Source: Wyeomyia smithii
Taxonomy: Eukaryota; Arthropoda; Insecta; Diptera; Culicidae
Assembly (NCBI RefSeq): GCF_029784165.1
Contig: NC_073695.1
Location: forward strand, 142,110,748-142,174,747
DNA: 64,000 nucleotides
Reading direction: 5' to 3'
The notes under the pieces were generated by a model. The model made no database searches and was not told the origin of the DNA. It saw only the letters and a program-made list of their open reading frames with translations. The position numbers were made by a program, and so were the translations under genes. This document shows, in pieces, positions 44,058 to 57,016 of this stretch. Numbering within the stretch: position 1 is the stretch's first letter; every line of letters begins with the position of its first letter.

Positions 44058-45439
44058 CACAGTGGGGAATCGCTGGCCATCGACCCAAAATTGAAAATAA
44101 GAATTTCATTTCAATTATATTCTTCCTATAGTTGTATACTATTGAAGTGACAGGATCCAAATTTTTAGAGCATTACGACAAAATTTGAATTTTCTATGAT
44201 TTTTCAAAGTGTACTGAGTCAGCGTTTTTTAGCGTTTTTCTTGAAAAAACAAATGCAATGTTGCGAAATTTGCTGGAGCCCCAAGAGTAACTTGAATCTT
44301 GATGACGTCTAAGTAAAAGTTGTCTATAAAATAGTGGAGAATAAATCCTCATCATTGGATAATGTATAATCCTCATCATTGGATAATGTATATATGTATA
44401 AATTGACGGAATCAAAAAATTACGCATTTTTTTTTTAAAACAGCGTTTAAAGTTTGAACTGCAGGGTTTGGCACTATTGGCACTAGTTTTAAAAGATAGC
44501 TTGGAAAAAATGCCTTAAGATGCATCTAGTCCGATCTTGCGCAGAGTTGCGCAGAGTACCTTTCTTTCGAAGAGAAACAACGAGTGTTCGGCACATGTGG
44601 AATTTCAAAAATGTAAATTTGAATTGTACACTGCGAACCGTCTACATAATAACAAATGGCTCATATTAGTCTGATAATAACAACGTTTTCGAACAAGTTT
44701 CAGTATAATTAATCACACTATTTGCATATTTACAAGTTTAACTGATCTATATTTCGATAATTTACGAAGTATCAAAAACTAGTCATTGTTTATGTTTTGG
44801 ATCACCAGCACTGACTACCAAAATCATGTTTTAAGTTTATATCTTACCAGTCACATGTAAAAACAATCGTGTAAACATAAACCATGACATAATACATCAC
44901 CTGCTAATTTCTACAGAGCAAATAGTGAATAGTTATTTTGACGTTAGAAACTGCATTTTGAAAACCCTTCTTGAAGATATTAAAACTGTATTGAAAATGA
45001 ACACAAAAATAAAGATGAAGGTGAAAGTGAATGGAAAAAAATGCTTATGGAAAAAAATGCGAATGCGATAAAAAGAATCAATAGTCACTTTGAAAAAAAA
45101 AACAAGTCTTAAGTAATTTTCAACACGAAGCATATTTTTCATTTTTTTTTTCTTTTTCTTGATAACTGATTAATATTTAATGTTTTTTATGGCATATGGA
45201 AGTCTTTCAAGCATCATGCATTTTATTTTCCAAAAGATTGAAGCCGACGTAAAATTTTCCTCATATAATATATATAAAAAACATGAAATTTTCCCTGGCG
45301 TCAAAAATACGCATTTTCATGCAAAAATAATATCAAATTCGTACTCAGCGTCCCAAAATTATATAAAAACCATGTATTTTCCATGATTTGAAGATAATTT
45401 TTCGCTTGGCCAGCATTTGTATGGAGCCGCCCCACTGTG
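44058..45439. mobile_element. Second hAT-like element, nested
   Basis: A 1382-bp unit with 10-bp perfect inverted ends CACAGTGGGG. It is flanked by CACCACCG (44050-44057) and CACCGCCG (45440-45447), an 8-bp duplication with one change. It has no coding capacity. It sits exactly where the right long inverted repeat of the outer element begins. Confidence 0.65.
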
Positions 45440-46003
45440 CACCGCCGCGACGCGAGCTGCGCAACATAAAGTGCTAGCCGCGTTGGCAGATGTAACTACA
45501 CTACTCATGTCCAAACGCGATGCTTTGATCTCCATGGATGCTTTGAGAGATGTATGAAGAATTAATCAAACAGCTTCAACACCTTACTTTTCCATAATCG
45601 CTAAACATTAACAACAACAACAACAAAAATAAGCGCCTCCAGCCACCAAAACGCTGTAACAGAACATACGCATCAGAAGCATACAGCGACTGCCGGTCAA
45701 ATGAATTTTTTTCCGGTCGTTCATTGCCACTAAAAATCAATGGATATTGAACAAAAGGAAAATGCGAAAAAAATCGTCATAAAGTAGTGCGAACAGGATT
45801 GCGAGGATTCTACACTAGAGAGGAAAAGAGATGATCGTAATGCCCGTTCGTTTTATTTTGCAATCGGAAAACGAAATTGAACGCTACAGCTCGGAGAGAC
45901 GAACGGTGTACGAAGTCTCGCACAAAACGGATAAGATGAAATTGAATGACTGATATTTTTGTGTTCGGTAGAAAGAAGGATTGATCAGAGCACTGGGCAA
46001 GGG

Positions 46004-46888
<885 letters not shown>

Positions 46889-47330
46889 GCTCCCTCCTCG
46901 AGATTGGATCGTCCCGATCCGATGTTCCGATGATCGATCACGTCCTGCTCTGAGGATATCGGTTTTTTTTATTTTGACTGTCAGGTTTGTTTCTGTATAT
47001 GGAGTTTTTCTTTTATAGAAGATGTAGATAAGGAAGCATATGCCTGAAATGATACAAATGAAAGATAACCCCAAACTTGTGACTGTTTGGAGAGAATGTT
47101 CTTTCTGCAGGATCTGTAACTGATCTCGGTTGTCAATGTGTAGCTTTTTTAGTCCTTGAAGGTCTATTTCTGATTCTAACGTAGCTTGTTCAATTTTTAC
47201 TCCATCCAATGGTATTATGGTTGGCAAAATGTGTGCCGAAAATGTTGTATTGATGAATTTTAACTTGTCGATGGTGATAGTACAGTTTGAGAAATATATC
47301 AACACTTTTCCGGATAGTTTTCGTTCGTTG
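46889..47330 (-). pseudogene. env: env C-terminal end, deleted copy
   Basis: An open frame of 140 residues (47305-46883) encodes the env stem, a hydrophobic membrane segment (FICIISGICFLIYIFY) and a charged tail. It matches the end of env in the main copy (48586-48170). At about 47325 it is fused to RT sequence, so the rest of env is missing. Confidence 0.7.
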
Positions 47331-47399
47331 TGTCGAGTTGCACTTGTAGGTTTTATTTTATTAGTGTATCGAAAATTAATCGTAAATTGTCCAAGTGTT

Positions 47400-47960
47400 C
47401 TTTCAGGCTAGTTGAGAACACGATTATATCGTCCATGTACACTAGGCACCGGACACCAATGTGTTCCCGTAGCACGTTATCCATGACGCGTTGGAATTGC
47501 CGACATTGAAAGCGGTTTTCTCGATATCACGTTTATCAACCTCTATCTGGTGAAATCCAGAGGCCAGGTTAAGTGTCGAGAAGTACATGCATCTACCCAA
47601 TTTATCCAAAATATCTGTTGTGTTTGGGATTGGGTAGCGATCGTCGATTGTTTTATCGTTCAACTTACGATAATCTATGACTAATCTCCACTTCTTTTGT
47701 CCGGATGCGTCCAGTTTCTTTGGAACAATCCAGACGAGTGAAGTCCAAGGGCTATTAGATGGCCTAATTATGCCCTGGTCAAGCATTTTTGAAATCTGTT
47801 GTTGGACCTCGGTTCTATGACAGAACGGATACCGATAAGACTTCGAATGAATGAATACATCATCCTTTGTGATAATTCTGTGTTCAATGGCGTTTGTAAA
47901 AGTAAGGTTTTGACCTTCCAACAAAAAAAAAATTAAATTAAAACAGAATAAAATTATTTT
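47400..47960 (-). pseudogene. pol: Reverse transcriptase N-terminal fragment, deleted copy
   Basis: Visible are QQISKMLDQGIIRPSNSPWTS, WRLVIDYRKLN and YFSTLNLASGFHQIEVDKRD, which match 63410-63045 of the main copy. The sequence breaks off after that box and a later RT piece joins near 47450. It lacks the insertion present in the main copy at the same place. Upstream it runs into A-rich sequence and the partial LTR. Confidence 0.75.
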
Positions 47961-47965
47961 ATTCT

Positions 47966-48163
47966 CCAAACTTATTTCTACCCTAGCTAACCTGTCTCTA
48001 TGTCCCTACGTCAGCGCATTCCGATGCATTCATTCGTCTGTTAGCCGTCGAAGTCGTTGAAGTCCGATGATAGTGGTGTCCGGTGATATGGTTATAAGTT
48101 CTTCCTTGCTCTACGTTTGCAAGTGGTGAAAGGTATCGGCAAGCGTGTGATTTTGCTGTTAAC
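47966..48163 (-). repeat. Partial errantivirus-like LTR between the tandem copies
   Basis: It matches 46628-46888 but lacks the outer ~35 bases and about 60 internal bases (near 48032). It joins the deleted copy to the main copy. Confidence 0.75.
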
Positions 48164-50054
48164 TGCTCCCTCCTCGAGATTGGATCGTCCCGATCCGATG
48201 TTCCGATGATCGATCTCGTCCTGCTCTGAGGATGTCGGTTTTTTATGTTGACTGTCAGGTTTGTTTCTGTACATGGAGTATTTCTTTTATAGAAGATGTA
48301 GATAAGGAGGCATATGCCTGAAATGATACCCCAAACATGTGTCTGAAGATAACCCCAAACATGTGTCTGTTTGGAGAGAATGTTCTTTCTGCAGGATCTG
48401 TAACTGTTCTCGGTTGTCAATGTGTAGCTTTTTTAGTCCTTGAAGGTCTATTTCTGATTCGAACGTAGCTTGTTCAATCTTTACTCCATCCAAAGGTATT
48501 ATGGTTGGCAAAATGTGTGCCGAAAATGTTGTATTGATGAATTTTAACTTGTCGATGGTGATAGTGCAGTTTGAGGAATATATCAAAACTGTTCCGGATA
48601 GCTTTCGTTCGTTGTGTAAGCAGTGCCAGTGTAACGGAGGCGTTCTTCACGATGACATAGTTGTCTGTGGGTTGTTTTATTTTGTGTGAATTGTGGTATT
48701 CTGTAAAGATACATTTGCCATGCAGTCCTCTAATAATTTTTGGGAAACATTCATCGTCTGAAATGTCTTGGAGGTTTTATTCTTCGCAAAGTGTTTTTCC
48801 TTCGACAGACAGACAGTTCTCTTTTAGAAAGTAGGTTAGATTTTTATGGATGGCCGCTCGACGCCATGGTAGTTTAATGATTTTTCCGTTAATCGGTATT
48901 GGTTCGAGTAAAAGGCTATCGTAAGTGTTGGGTGATAACTGTGGTACGCCCATGATGAGGTATAGGATTGCTCCTTTGAAAAGTGCGAGGATGTCTAAAT
49001 AATCGTAGGCCTGATCTGTGTTCAGTATCATTAAATTCTGCTCTTCTAATCTATCGAAGATAAATTTGAGTTCGTTTGGTTTTAAGAAATATTTTGAAAT
49101 TACATTTATTTTTGCTAATTGAATTACTTCGAAAATTGAATTTAAATGTTTCTGTAAAAGATCGATAAGTATGGAAATTTTTAATACCTGTCTTATTACC
49201 GTTTGATTTACAAGTTTACTAATGATTAGAGATTGTCTATCTGCGATTATTTGTTGTTTGATAATTTTCTGCTCATCATTTATTGTTTCAATGATTTTTT
49301 TTACGTGGTTCTCCAAATGTTTTTCAATTTTTACTTGAATATTATTTTGTCATATGAGATCTTGATTTGTATGTTCTAAATCTTTTATATCGTTATTAAT
49401 TTGCATCAAGTCATTCTCGTCTAAATTGTCTGTTATTGCTTTTATTGCGGAACCTAAAAAATTTAAAGCTTTTCTTTTCTGTCTAAACTGTTTGCTCGGT
49501 AATAATTTGTTGGACTTCTTCAAACTTTGAATTTAACGTAGAGGTCATGTCCGTAGAGTCGGTGAGAACTTTGAGTCCGTCGATGGCAAGTTCAATTTTA
49601 TCCAAAAGCGGTTTGTATTTGATTAAATCGATAGCGTGGTATATGCGATGTCTGCCAGTCTTGATGAGAGTGTTTCCTGTTTGTAGCATCAGTAGTCCTG
49701 GGTTTCTTGTCAGGTCGTAAAGTTGTATGGTCTACGATGCGATCGTCACGAATGCCAAGGTAGTCAGGGTAGTTATGTATTGAATCCACATTCTGAAATT
49801 GTTGCAAGCAAGAGAAATTTTGTATGGATTCAGTTTCTCCGAATGTTATCTTTATGTATCTCTCGGCCGGAGCGGTCCATGAAAGTTCGTCCTTCATCCT
49901 GGACAACCGTGACCGGGAGATATCTTTCCCGCCCTTTGTTTCTGACACCTTGTACTTTATTGTACAATACACAAAGATGAAGATTAATGGGCATCTCGAT
50001 GACAACGGGTAGCTTTTTCCTACGTAACCAAGGAAATGAAACAGAACTACTCAC
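48164..50054 (-). pseudogene. env: env-like gene, broken
   Basis: The envelope-like gene of an insect errantivirus, a group whose env proteins resemble baculovirus fusion proteins. Visible from the N-terminus are a hydrophobic leader near 49990, an ectodomain, and a basic furin-type site followed by a hydrophobic stretch near 49460. Long helical segments follow (49316-48777) with a C-terminal membrane segment near 48300. It is broken by a frame change near 49700, others near 49485, a stop near 49350, a stop at 48777-48779, further shifts, and a ~24-bp duplication near 48330-48360. It is a pseudogene. Confidence 0.7.
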
Positions 50055-50416
50055 TCTCTTAAAATGTGAATTTGTCAGCCTGGGTTGAATTGTTTTTGGA
50101 CGGTTCGCTTAAGGTTGTGATCTGCATGACAAAATTCCAGAGTGTGCAGTCGAATCGAAGTTGCAAGATGAGCAAAGTACAAACAAGCATTTTCAAAAAT
50201 ACCTGACAGTGAGATTGTTTTTTTATAAATTGCTAGGTATTCGGATCGTGGACGTTTTCCTGGACTTTTCCGGTTAGCAATCGATTTCCGGATTTCCGAT
50301 TTCCTTATCGATTTCCAGAAACTGTAGATACCAAAAAATGACTGAAGACAATTTGACACACTATGTACTTTTAGTCAGTAATGCGAAGAAATCATGGATC
50401 GTACGGATGAATGACC
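50055..50416. other. Errantivirus-like pol/env spacer left of RTE-1
   Basis: No credible gene. It is part of the region between integrase and env, ending at AATGACC (50410-50416), which recurs at 60694-60700 as the probable target duplication of RTE-1. Confidence 0.45.
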
Positions 50417-50423
50417 CTTTACC

Positions 50424-50823
50424 CTTGAAGATGGCTGGAGGAGCATCCGATCCGCCATAGGTAGCACTGCTGTAGCGCTACTTGGTACAAGGGCCTCGAA
50501 TCATAGAAATGACTGGTTTGACGGCGAATGCAAACGGTTAGTCGAGGAGAAGAATGCAGCACGGGCGAGAATGCTGCAACACCGTACGAGAGCGAACGTG
50601 GAACGATACCGACAGGGACGGAACAGCCAAAACTCAGTCCTCCGAAGGAAGAAGCGCCAGCAAAAGGACCGAGATCGCGTAGCTATGGAAGAGCTGTACC
50701 AAGCTAACGACACTCGGAAGTTCTACGAGAAGCTGAACAGCTCCTGTAAAGGCTTCGTGCCGCAAGCCGATATGTGCAGGAGCTTGGACGGCAACCTCCT
50801 TACTGACGAGTGTGAGGTGATCG
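50424..50823 (+). pseudogene. RTE-1 ORF, endonuclease/RT linker
   Basis: Visible are DGWRSIRSAIGSTAVALLGT, NDWFDGECKRLVEEKNAAR, a basic RRKKRQQKDRDR run and FYEKLNSSCKGF. All have direct counterparts in RTE-2 (59020-58700, minus). It ends where LINE-2 inserted. Confidence 0.8.
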
Positions 50824-50830
50824 AAAGGTT

Positions 50831-50858
50831 ATTTATTTATTTATTTATTTATTTATTT
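50831..50858 (-). repeat. LINE-2 3' tail, AAAT repeats
   Basis: About seven ATTT units on the plus strand (AAAT on the minus strand) end the element next to its target duplication. Confidence 0.8.
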
Positions 50859-50909
50859 CGTCAAGCAAATGTAGACTACAGTTATAATAATACAATGTTT
50901 TCTTATATT

Positions 50910-53892
50910 CTATACATTATTTCCAGTAGTTAGTCGTTTTTTTATTTGATTTCTGCCCATGGTGATGTCAATATTTTCGCAGTGCTGGTTATAGTGACGC
51001 ATCATGCGATTTATTGGGCCATTTTTAGAGTAGTTTGTTCTGTGAGAATTTTCCGAAAATATTTTACGATTTCTTAATTGACGACTGGATGCATAAAAAT
51101 TTAGTTGTGATAATAATTGAGTAGATTGCACGCGTTGAGAAATAATGTCATTGATAAAATAAAGCATTGAAAGATCGCGGCGTTCTTTAAGTGCTTGTAT
51201 GTCTATAAGCATGCAGCGTGCTTCATATGATGGTAAGGGAAATGATGTCCAATTTAGCTTACGAAGCGCGTACAAAAGAAATTGTTTTTGGACAGATTCA
51301 ATGCGTTCTTCATGTGTGGCAATATAGGGATTCCATACAATGCTACAATATTCCAGAATTGGTCGGACGTATGTAATATATACTAGTTTGATTGTATATG
51401 GGTCTTGAAAAATGTGGCCGAAGCGTTTTATAAAGCCCAGCATACTATTTGCTTTGTTGATAATTGTATTATAATGTTCTATGAATGTAAGTTTGGAGTC
51501 TAAGATTACGCCTAGGTCCCTAACGATTTTGCATTTTTCTACTGGTTGGTTTCCTAAGAAAATGTTTGTTGGTGGTGTTACTGTTTTTCTGCTAAAGGCT
51601 ATTGAATTACATTTTTTAATGTTGAGTTGTAATAGGCTTTTGTTGCACCAAGTGTAGAATACATTAATTTCATTCTGGAATATTTCGAAGTCTTCTGCAT
51701 TGGTTATTTCTATAAAGAGCTTCATGTCATCAGCATATACAAGCACATGTATTGACTTAAGAAGAAAGGAAATGTCATTTACGTATAATATAAAAAGAAG
51801 AGGGCCCAGGTGGGAACCTTGAGGAACCCCAGAAGTTATTTCTATTGGGTTTGAAAAGGAATTTTGAAAGCGGACTATTTGTGTTCGTTTTGTTAAGTAT
51901 GACTGCAGCCATTCCAAAAATTTTGTTTCAGTTCCGTATTTTTCGAGCTTGAAGAGTAATAATGGTCGAGTAATAAATGTCGATTCTGTCAAATGCCTTG
52001 CTAAAGTCCGTATAAAGAGCTTCTACGTGGTTACCGTTGTCCATTACAGTCAGAGTGAAAGTTATGAATTCCAAAAGATTTGTGGTAGTTGATCGGCCTT
52101 TGTAAAAGCCGTGCTGTTGAGTTGTAATTTGGTGTTTTACTTGTTGAAAGATTTTTTCATTAATTATTGATTCAAATAATTTTGGAATGCATGAAATAAT
52201 GGCAATTCCACGATAATTACGAATGTCAGATTTAGCGCCAGATTTGAAAATTGGCACTAAATATGAGGTTTTCCAGAGTTCTGGGAAAATTCCATTCTTC
52301 AGGGACATGTTAAAAAGGTGTTGTAAGGGTGTAGATAGTTCTTCTGCCAAATTTTTGAGAAAAATTGGAGCTATTCTGTCAGGTCCAGGACCTTTCGTAG
52401 CGTCTAAATTTTTAAGTGCGTTTTGAATTTCGAATTCAGATATTTGATTGACAGATAAAGAATTCGAAAATTCAGGAAAATACGAGAAGTATTCGCGGTC
52501 GCGATCTGTTTCTTCATATGTGGTGTAAATTTCTTGAAAAAAAAGTGGCAAAAAGACTACATATTTCATTACTAGTTTGTCCTACATTACTGTCAAGATG
52601 CATTCGTGATGGAAAGTTGTTACTTTTTAGTTTGTTTTTTACGTAATTAAAGAAGTTCTTAGGGCAAGACTTGATCTGATGTTCGATTTTACGATTATGT
52701 TCTTCATGTGCAATTTTAATGGCTGCGTCAAGTTGACAGCAAATTTCTTGGTAATTTTGAAGATTTTCGCTATTGTTGTCTTTTTTGTATATTTTATGTG
52801 CTTTTTGTTTTCTATTTTTTAGGTTCTTCAATTGTGGATTAAACCACACTGGATATTTGTTGGTGTTCGTTCGTCTTCTTTTCTTTAGAGGTACATTTTC
52901 TGATATAATTTGATTAATTATTTCATAAAATTTTGTTACTTCTTCGTTGACATTTCCTTCTTTACAAATTATACTACGCCAATTTATTATGCGAAGTCTA
53001 CGTTTGACTTGTTCGAAGTCAGTTTTGTGGTATTCCGGTACATCCTCGTACTCGCAGTCGCTGGGGTACGAAGTGTTATTCATTACTATTGAATATTCAA
53101 TTGCTGTGTGGAATGCTTCATTTTTCCAGATGGGAGTCAATGATGCATCTACACAGAAGTCTTCAGTGCAGTTTGTGAATAAGAGGTCTAAATAAGCATT
53201 TTGTTTGTTTTTGACATGATTGATTTGATATAGACCGAGTTCTGAGGATTTGCCAAAAAGATACTGCAGTGTTTCGTTTTCGCCTACGACTGGGAGTAAG
53301 ATAGATTCATTTTCAATGTCTACAATAAAGTCTGCATTACGTTGGTTGAAGTCGCCATAGACATGCAGTTTTACTTCTGGTTTCATGTTAGACATAATAG
53401 ATTCTAGAGTTTTGAAAAATAATTCATACGAATGTTTATGAGCATGTTCCGGTGGAAAGTACACGGAACAGAAGATATGTTCTTCGCCAGCAATAAATGC
53501 CTTGGCTCATACGTGTTCAAATTCTTTATATTTGTCGGATATTATTTCTTCAGAAGTAAAGTCTACATTAATGGCAATGAGGACTCCACCGCCTGACTTT
53601 TTTTGACTGGTAGACAAATTCCGATCGTGCCGGAATACATTGTAATTGTTTCCAAATACTTCTTCGCTTCTTACGCTTTCGTCCCAGCTACTCTCAGTTC
53701 CTAAAATTATTTTAAAAGATGACGACAATAGATTTTGTTGAATTTCTTTCATTTTGCTTGGGCTTTTCATGCGATTGAAATTCTTACAATAGATAAGAAT
53801 TTCAGTCGCATTCTGTCGAGGAAGCGAAGAAGTGTTAGTCAAGTTATTACTTATGTTTAAATATAATGGTTCTGCCTCAGAAGAGGGCGTCC
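50910..53892 (-). pseudogene. LINE-2 ORF2: endonuclease-reverse transcriptase, broken
   Basis: The endonuclease starts at TEILIYCKNFNRMKS near 53790, with ILGTESSWDE and YGDFNQRNADF. A TGA at 53507-53509 interrupts it. The linker runs to 52540, where an A8 tract marks a frame change. RT follows: DATKGPGPDRIAP, VPIFKSGAKSDIRNYRGIAI, EALYTDFSKAFDRID (frame change near 51970), SGVPQGSHLGPLLF and the catalytic VYADDMKLF near 51735. The C-terminus (HRTNYSKNGPINRMMRHYN) resembles LINE-A and ends near 50910. Confidence 0.85.
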
Positions 53893-53908
53893 TTACTTGC
53901 GAAAATTT
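53893..53908 (-). promoter_or_regulatory. Candidate -1 frameshift site between ORF1 and ORF2 of LINE-2
   Basis: In the ORF1 frame the last codons (minus strand) are ACA AAT TTT CGC AAG TAA. A AAT TTT (53908-53902) matches the X XXY YYZ slippery pattern in the right frame, six bases before the stop. A -1 slip leads straight into ORF2, which has no ATG before its first endonuclease strand. Confidence 0.45.
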
Positions 53909-55482
53909 GTACTAAATTTATTTACACTTTCGCGAAGTTGTTGAAGACGGTGCGTGCGTTCATTTGATAAAAAATGACGATATGATTGAAGGTCGGCTAC
54001 TGCTTCGGCTGGCGTGAGTCCATATTCCTGATGGACTTCAATAAAGACGCGTTGGAGTTGTTCTGGAGATGTCGGCAGTCCTTCGGATGCGAGAAGCATT
54101 CTTATACTGGTTGGTGTCATTCCTTCTACGCATACAGATGATGGTTGGTCCTTCATGTATGCGAGATATAGGCGTGTAATATGCATTATTTTTGGGTCGC
54201 GGAGTCTAGCCTTCAAAAAGCGCTCGTCGCCATTCGATGATTGCTGCGTAAGTCGGACGATTGGTGGACGCATGGGGTCAAGTTCAAATTGGCTGTCTTG
54301 CGGTGCTGATTGTATGCTGGCGTTGCTGGCAGGAGCCGGTGCAGAATTTTCATTGTTAGTTGCATTTTTTTCTGTCCGATATGGGTTGATAGTTTCGCCT
54401 TTTTGGAAATGTTATGTTATGTCTGAATTCGGCGGCCCAGCAAATCGAACGCGTGCAGCTGCCAGGAGGTCTTTGTCCGAGGGTAGTGGTTGTTTTGGCA
54501 TTTCAGCAATTTGAGTTTTCTTTGAGTTGCAGGCGAAATGGTTTATTCCGTGTTTATAGGTGTTACTTATGCTGATAGGGTTTGAGTTTTCCTGCTGACG
54601 TTTGCGTTGCTGCATACGTTTACGAGCGGCCTTTTCTGCTTGCTTTTCCTGCATGCGTCTTTTACGCTGTCTGGCGTCATATTCAGTCCAGTCGCGTTTC
54701 CATACTTTTTTATTGCCAATTAGGCGCCAGCCTGATGTGAAATTTGGAGTACGGTGTTCTTCTGAGTCCGATTCTGGAAGTGGCAATGAAAGGCGAAGTT
54801 CTTCAGCCAGACTGGGATGATTGTCTGTTTTTGGCTGGAGTGAATTCGATTCTTTGAGCGCTTTTAATTCATTAATTAGTTCCTGCGCCGTTGTACTGCA
54901 GTTTGTTTTCTTATTTTGTATAGCTTCTAATTGGTGTTCCATATTGTCAATTTTTGATTCTATATTAGTAAATGCTTTTTCCAGGTGCTCTTGTATGTTC
55001 TTTGTGTGCTGCCGGTTTTCTTTGCTAATGTCCGATATGTCCGATATGTAGTCATGGCCAAGTTCGCCGAACAGCGTCGAAATGCGATTTATGGTTTTTG
55101 CCGACGCATTGTTTGTGTTGATATTTACTTTTTTAATTTCCGTCTTCAATTCAGAAAGCAGTGTATTGATACTGTCCAGTGTGTCGTGCGTTACAGTCAG
55201 TTTAGGAAGTTGACTGATTATTGAATGATTTGATTTGATTTGTGATTGAATACTTTCTGTTAAAATTTTCTGGTGCTGGATGAGCTTCTTCAGTTGGAGT
55301 TGGTCCATGAACTGTTCCTGGCATTCTATGCATAAGGGCAGCATAAATGAACGCAGTAGTTCTTCTTGGTTTCTACGGGTTCCTACGCAGGCAGCGTGGA
55401 AGTGCCTTTTGCATATTCGTTCGCATTTCCGCAGGAAACGGTTGTCGGTCGAAGTACAGTTGGTTATGCCACACTTTTCCAT
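53893..55482 (-). pseudogene. LINE-2 ORF1 protein, PHD-type, one nonsense codon
   Basis: The start is ATG at 55482 (MEKCGITNC). The N-terminal 60 residues form a Cys/His cluster (CERICKRHFHAACVG, then CIECQEQF). A long predicted coiled coil follows (about residues 65-215), then a basic KRDWTEYDARQRKRR region and a C-terminal domain. A single in-frame TAA at 54412-54414 interrupts it, and the frame is otherwise open to TAA at 53893-53895 (529 codons in all). The protein probably binds element RNA and oligomerises. Confidence 0.75.
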
Positions 55483-55707
55483 AGCACTGATTAAAAATTG
55501 TTACGCGGCGAGTACGAATTGTCGAGAAAAGGTTAGATACACGCGGTAGCGCGACGGTCAAAGATTGTTTATAAATAAATAAATTGTTGCTTACGTGCAC
55601 TCGCGACGCCGTCAAGGTGTAAAAAAAAAAATAAAAATACAAGTTAAATTGCGGAGCGAAATGAAAACGCGTCCGCGCCCGATGACTGTTCGTGGCGAAA
55701 AAAGGTT

Positions 55708-57004
55708 GAGGCAGCACTTCAACGAGCATCTAAACGGCGATGCAGTAGAGCGCGATGACGATATGGCAACTGATCTTGGTGCACGAGCAGAAGACATCAG
55801 AATTCCAGCCCCGATCTTCTGGAGGTGGAGAAGGAGATTGGTCGGCTGAAAAACAACAAAGCTGCTGGAGTGGACCAACTTCCCAGCGAGCTATTGAAAT
55901 ACGGTGGAGAAACACTGGCTAGAGCCATGCACTGGGTCATTGTCAAGGTTTGGGAGGAAGAACGAGTACCGGAGGAGTGGATGGAGGGTATTGTGTGTCC
56001 CATCTACAAAAGGGCGACAAACTGGAGTGCTGCAATTTTCGGGCAATCACTCTGTTGAACGCCGCCTACAAGGTACTCTCCCAAATACTTTGTCGTCGAC
56101 TATCGCCATTTGCGAAGCAGTTCGTGGGGCATTACCAGGCGGGATTTATTGGTGCCCGCACCACTACGGATCAGATATTCGCGGTTCCGAAGGTTATGCA
56201 GAAATGCCGCGAATATAACGTGCCCACACATCATTTGTTCATCGATTTCAAATCGGCGTACGACGCAATCGATCGGGACAAGCTATGGCAAATTATGCAC
56301 GACTACGGTTTCCCGGACAAACTGACGCGGTTGGTCAAAGCGACGATGGATCGAGTGATGTGTGTAGTTCGTGTTTCGGGGGCACTCTCGAGCCCCTTCG
56401 AAACCCGAAGAGGGCTGAGGCAAGGTGATGGTCTCTCGTGCCTACTGTTTAACATTGCCCTGGAAGGTGTCATTAGAAGAGCGGGGATTAACACGAGTGG
56501 CACGATTTTCCAAAAGTCGGTTTAACTGTTTGGTTTCGCCGACGATATCGACATTGTGGCTCGGACCTTTGTGAAGATGGCGGATACGTACATCGGATTA
56601 AAGGCTGAAGCCAAAAAGATTGGACTGGTCATCAATGCATCGAAGACGAAGTACATGAAAGGAAGGGGTTCACGAGAAGACAGTAACAGTATCAGTAACC
56701 TCCCACCTCGAGTTCAAATCGGTGGTGATGAAATCGAGGTGGTCGATGAGTTCTTGTACATGGGCTCACTGGTAACTGCCGACAACGATACCAGCAGAGA
56801 AATTCAACGGCGCATTCACCGCAGAAATTCGGCAGAATTCGCCGCCGCACCAAGTTAACCATCTACAAGACGCTGATCAGACCGGAGTCCTCTACGGGCA
56901 TGAGACATGGACTATGCTTGTGGAGGACCAACGCGCCCTTGCGGTTTTCGAGCGGAAGGTGCTGCGTACCATTTTCGGTGGACTGCAGATGAACAACGGA
57001 GTGT
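55708..57004 (+). pseudogene. RTE-1 reverse transcriptase
   Basis: RT boxes across three frames: QHFNEHLNGD, VEKEIGRLKNNKAAGVDQLP, VPEEWMEGIVCPIYK, GFIGARTTTDQIFAV, HHLFIDFKSAYDAIDRDKLW, RRGLRQGDGLSCLLFNIALE and the catalytic FGFADDIDIV near 56530. A TAA at 56523-56525 and several frame changes break it. The thumb part (EVVDEFLYMGSLVTADNDTS) and FERKVLRTIFGGLQMNNG precede the RTE-2 insertion. Confidence 0.8.
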
Positions 57005-57016
57005 TACTTACCTTAC

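Larger units (their letters stand above)
42115..45995. mobile_element. hAT-like non-autonomous element with long terminal inverted repeats
   Basis: A 3881-bp insertion in R1-C. Its ends read CAGTGCCTGAGAAGGGATCG (left) and CAGTGCTCTGATCAATCC (right, reverse complement). It is flanked by GGCTAGGG (42107-42114) and GGCAAGGG (45996-46003), an 8-bp duplication with one change. The inverted repeats run for about 570-590 bases: a GTT-triplet run plus TTTAGCGATAA at about 42510-42540 mirrors 45588-45625, and CGCGGCTAGCA near 42667 mirrors about 45470. No transposase is encoded. Two TIR elements are nested inside. Confidence 0.75.
50831..55700 (-). mobile_element. LINE-2: full-length PHD-ORF1 LINE, lightly broken
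   Basis: A 4870-bp minus-strand LINE with a 5' UTR, ORF1, ORF2 and an ATTTATTT-type tail, flanked by AAAGGTT (50824-50830 and 55701-55707). It interrupts RTE-1. Only a few stops and frame changes separate it from an intact copy. Its ORF1 type and ORF2 end resemble LINE-A. A related fragment lies at 24447-24893. Confidence 0.85.
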
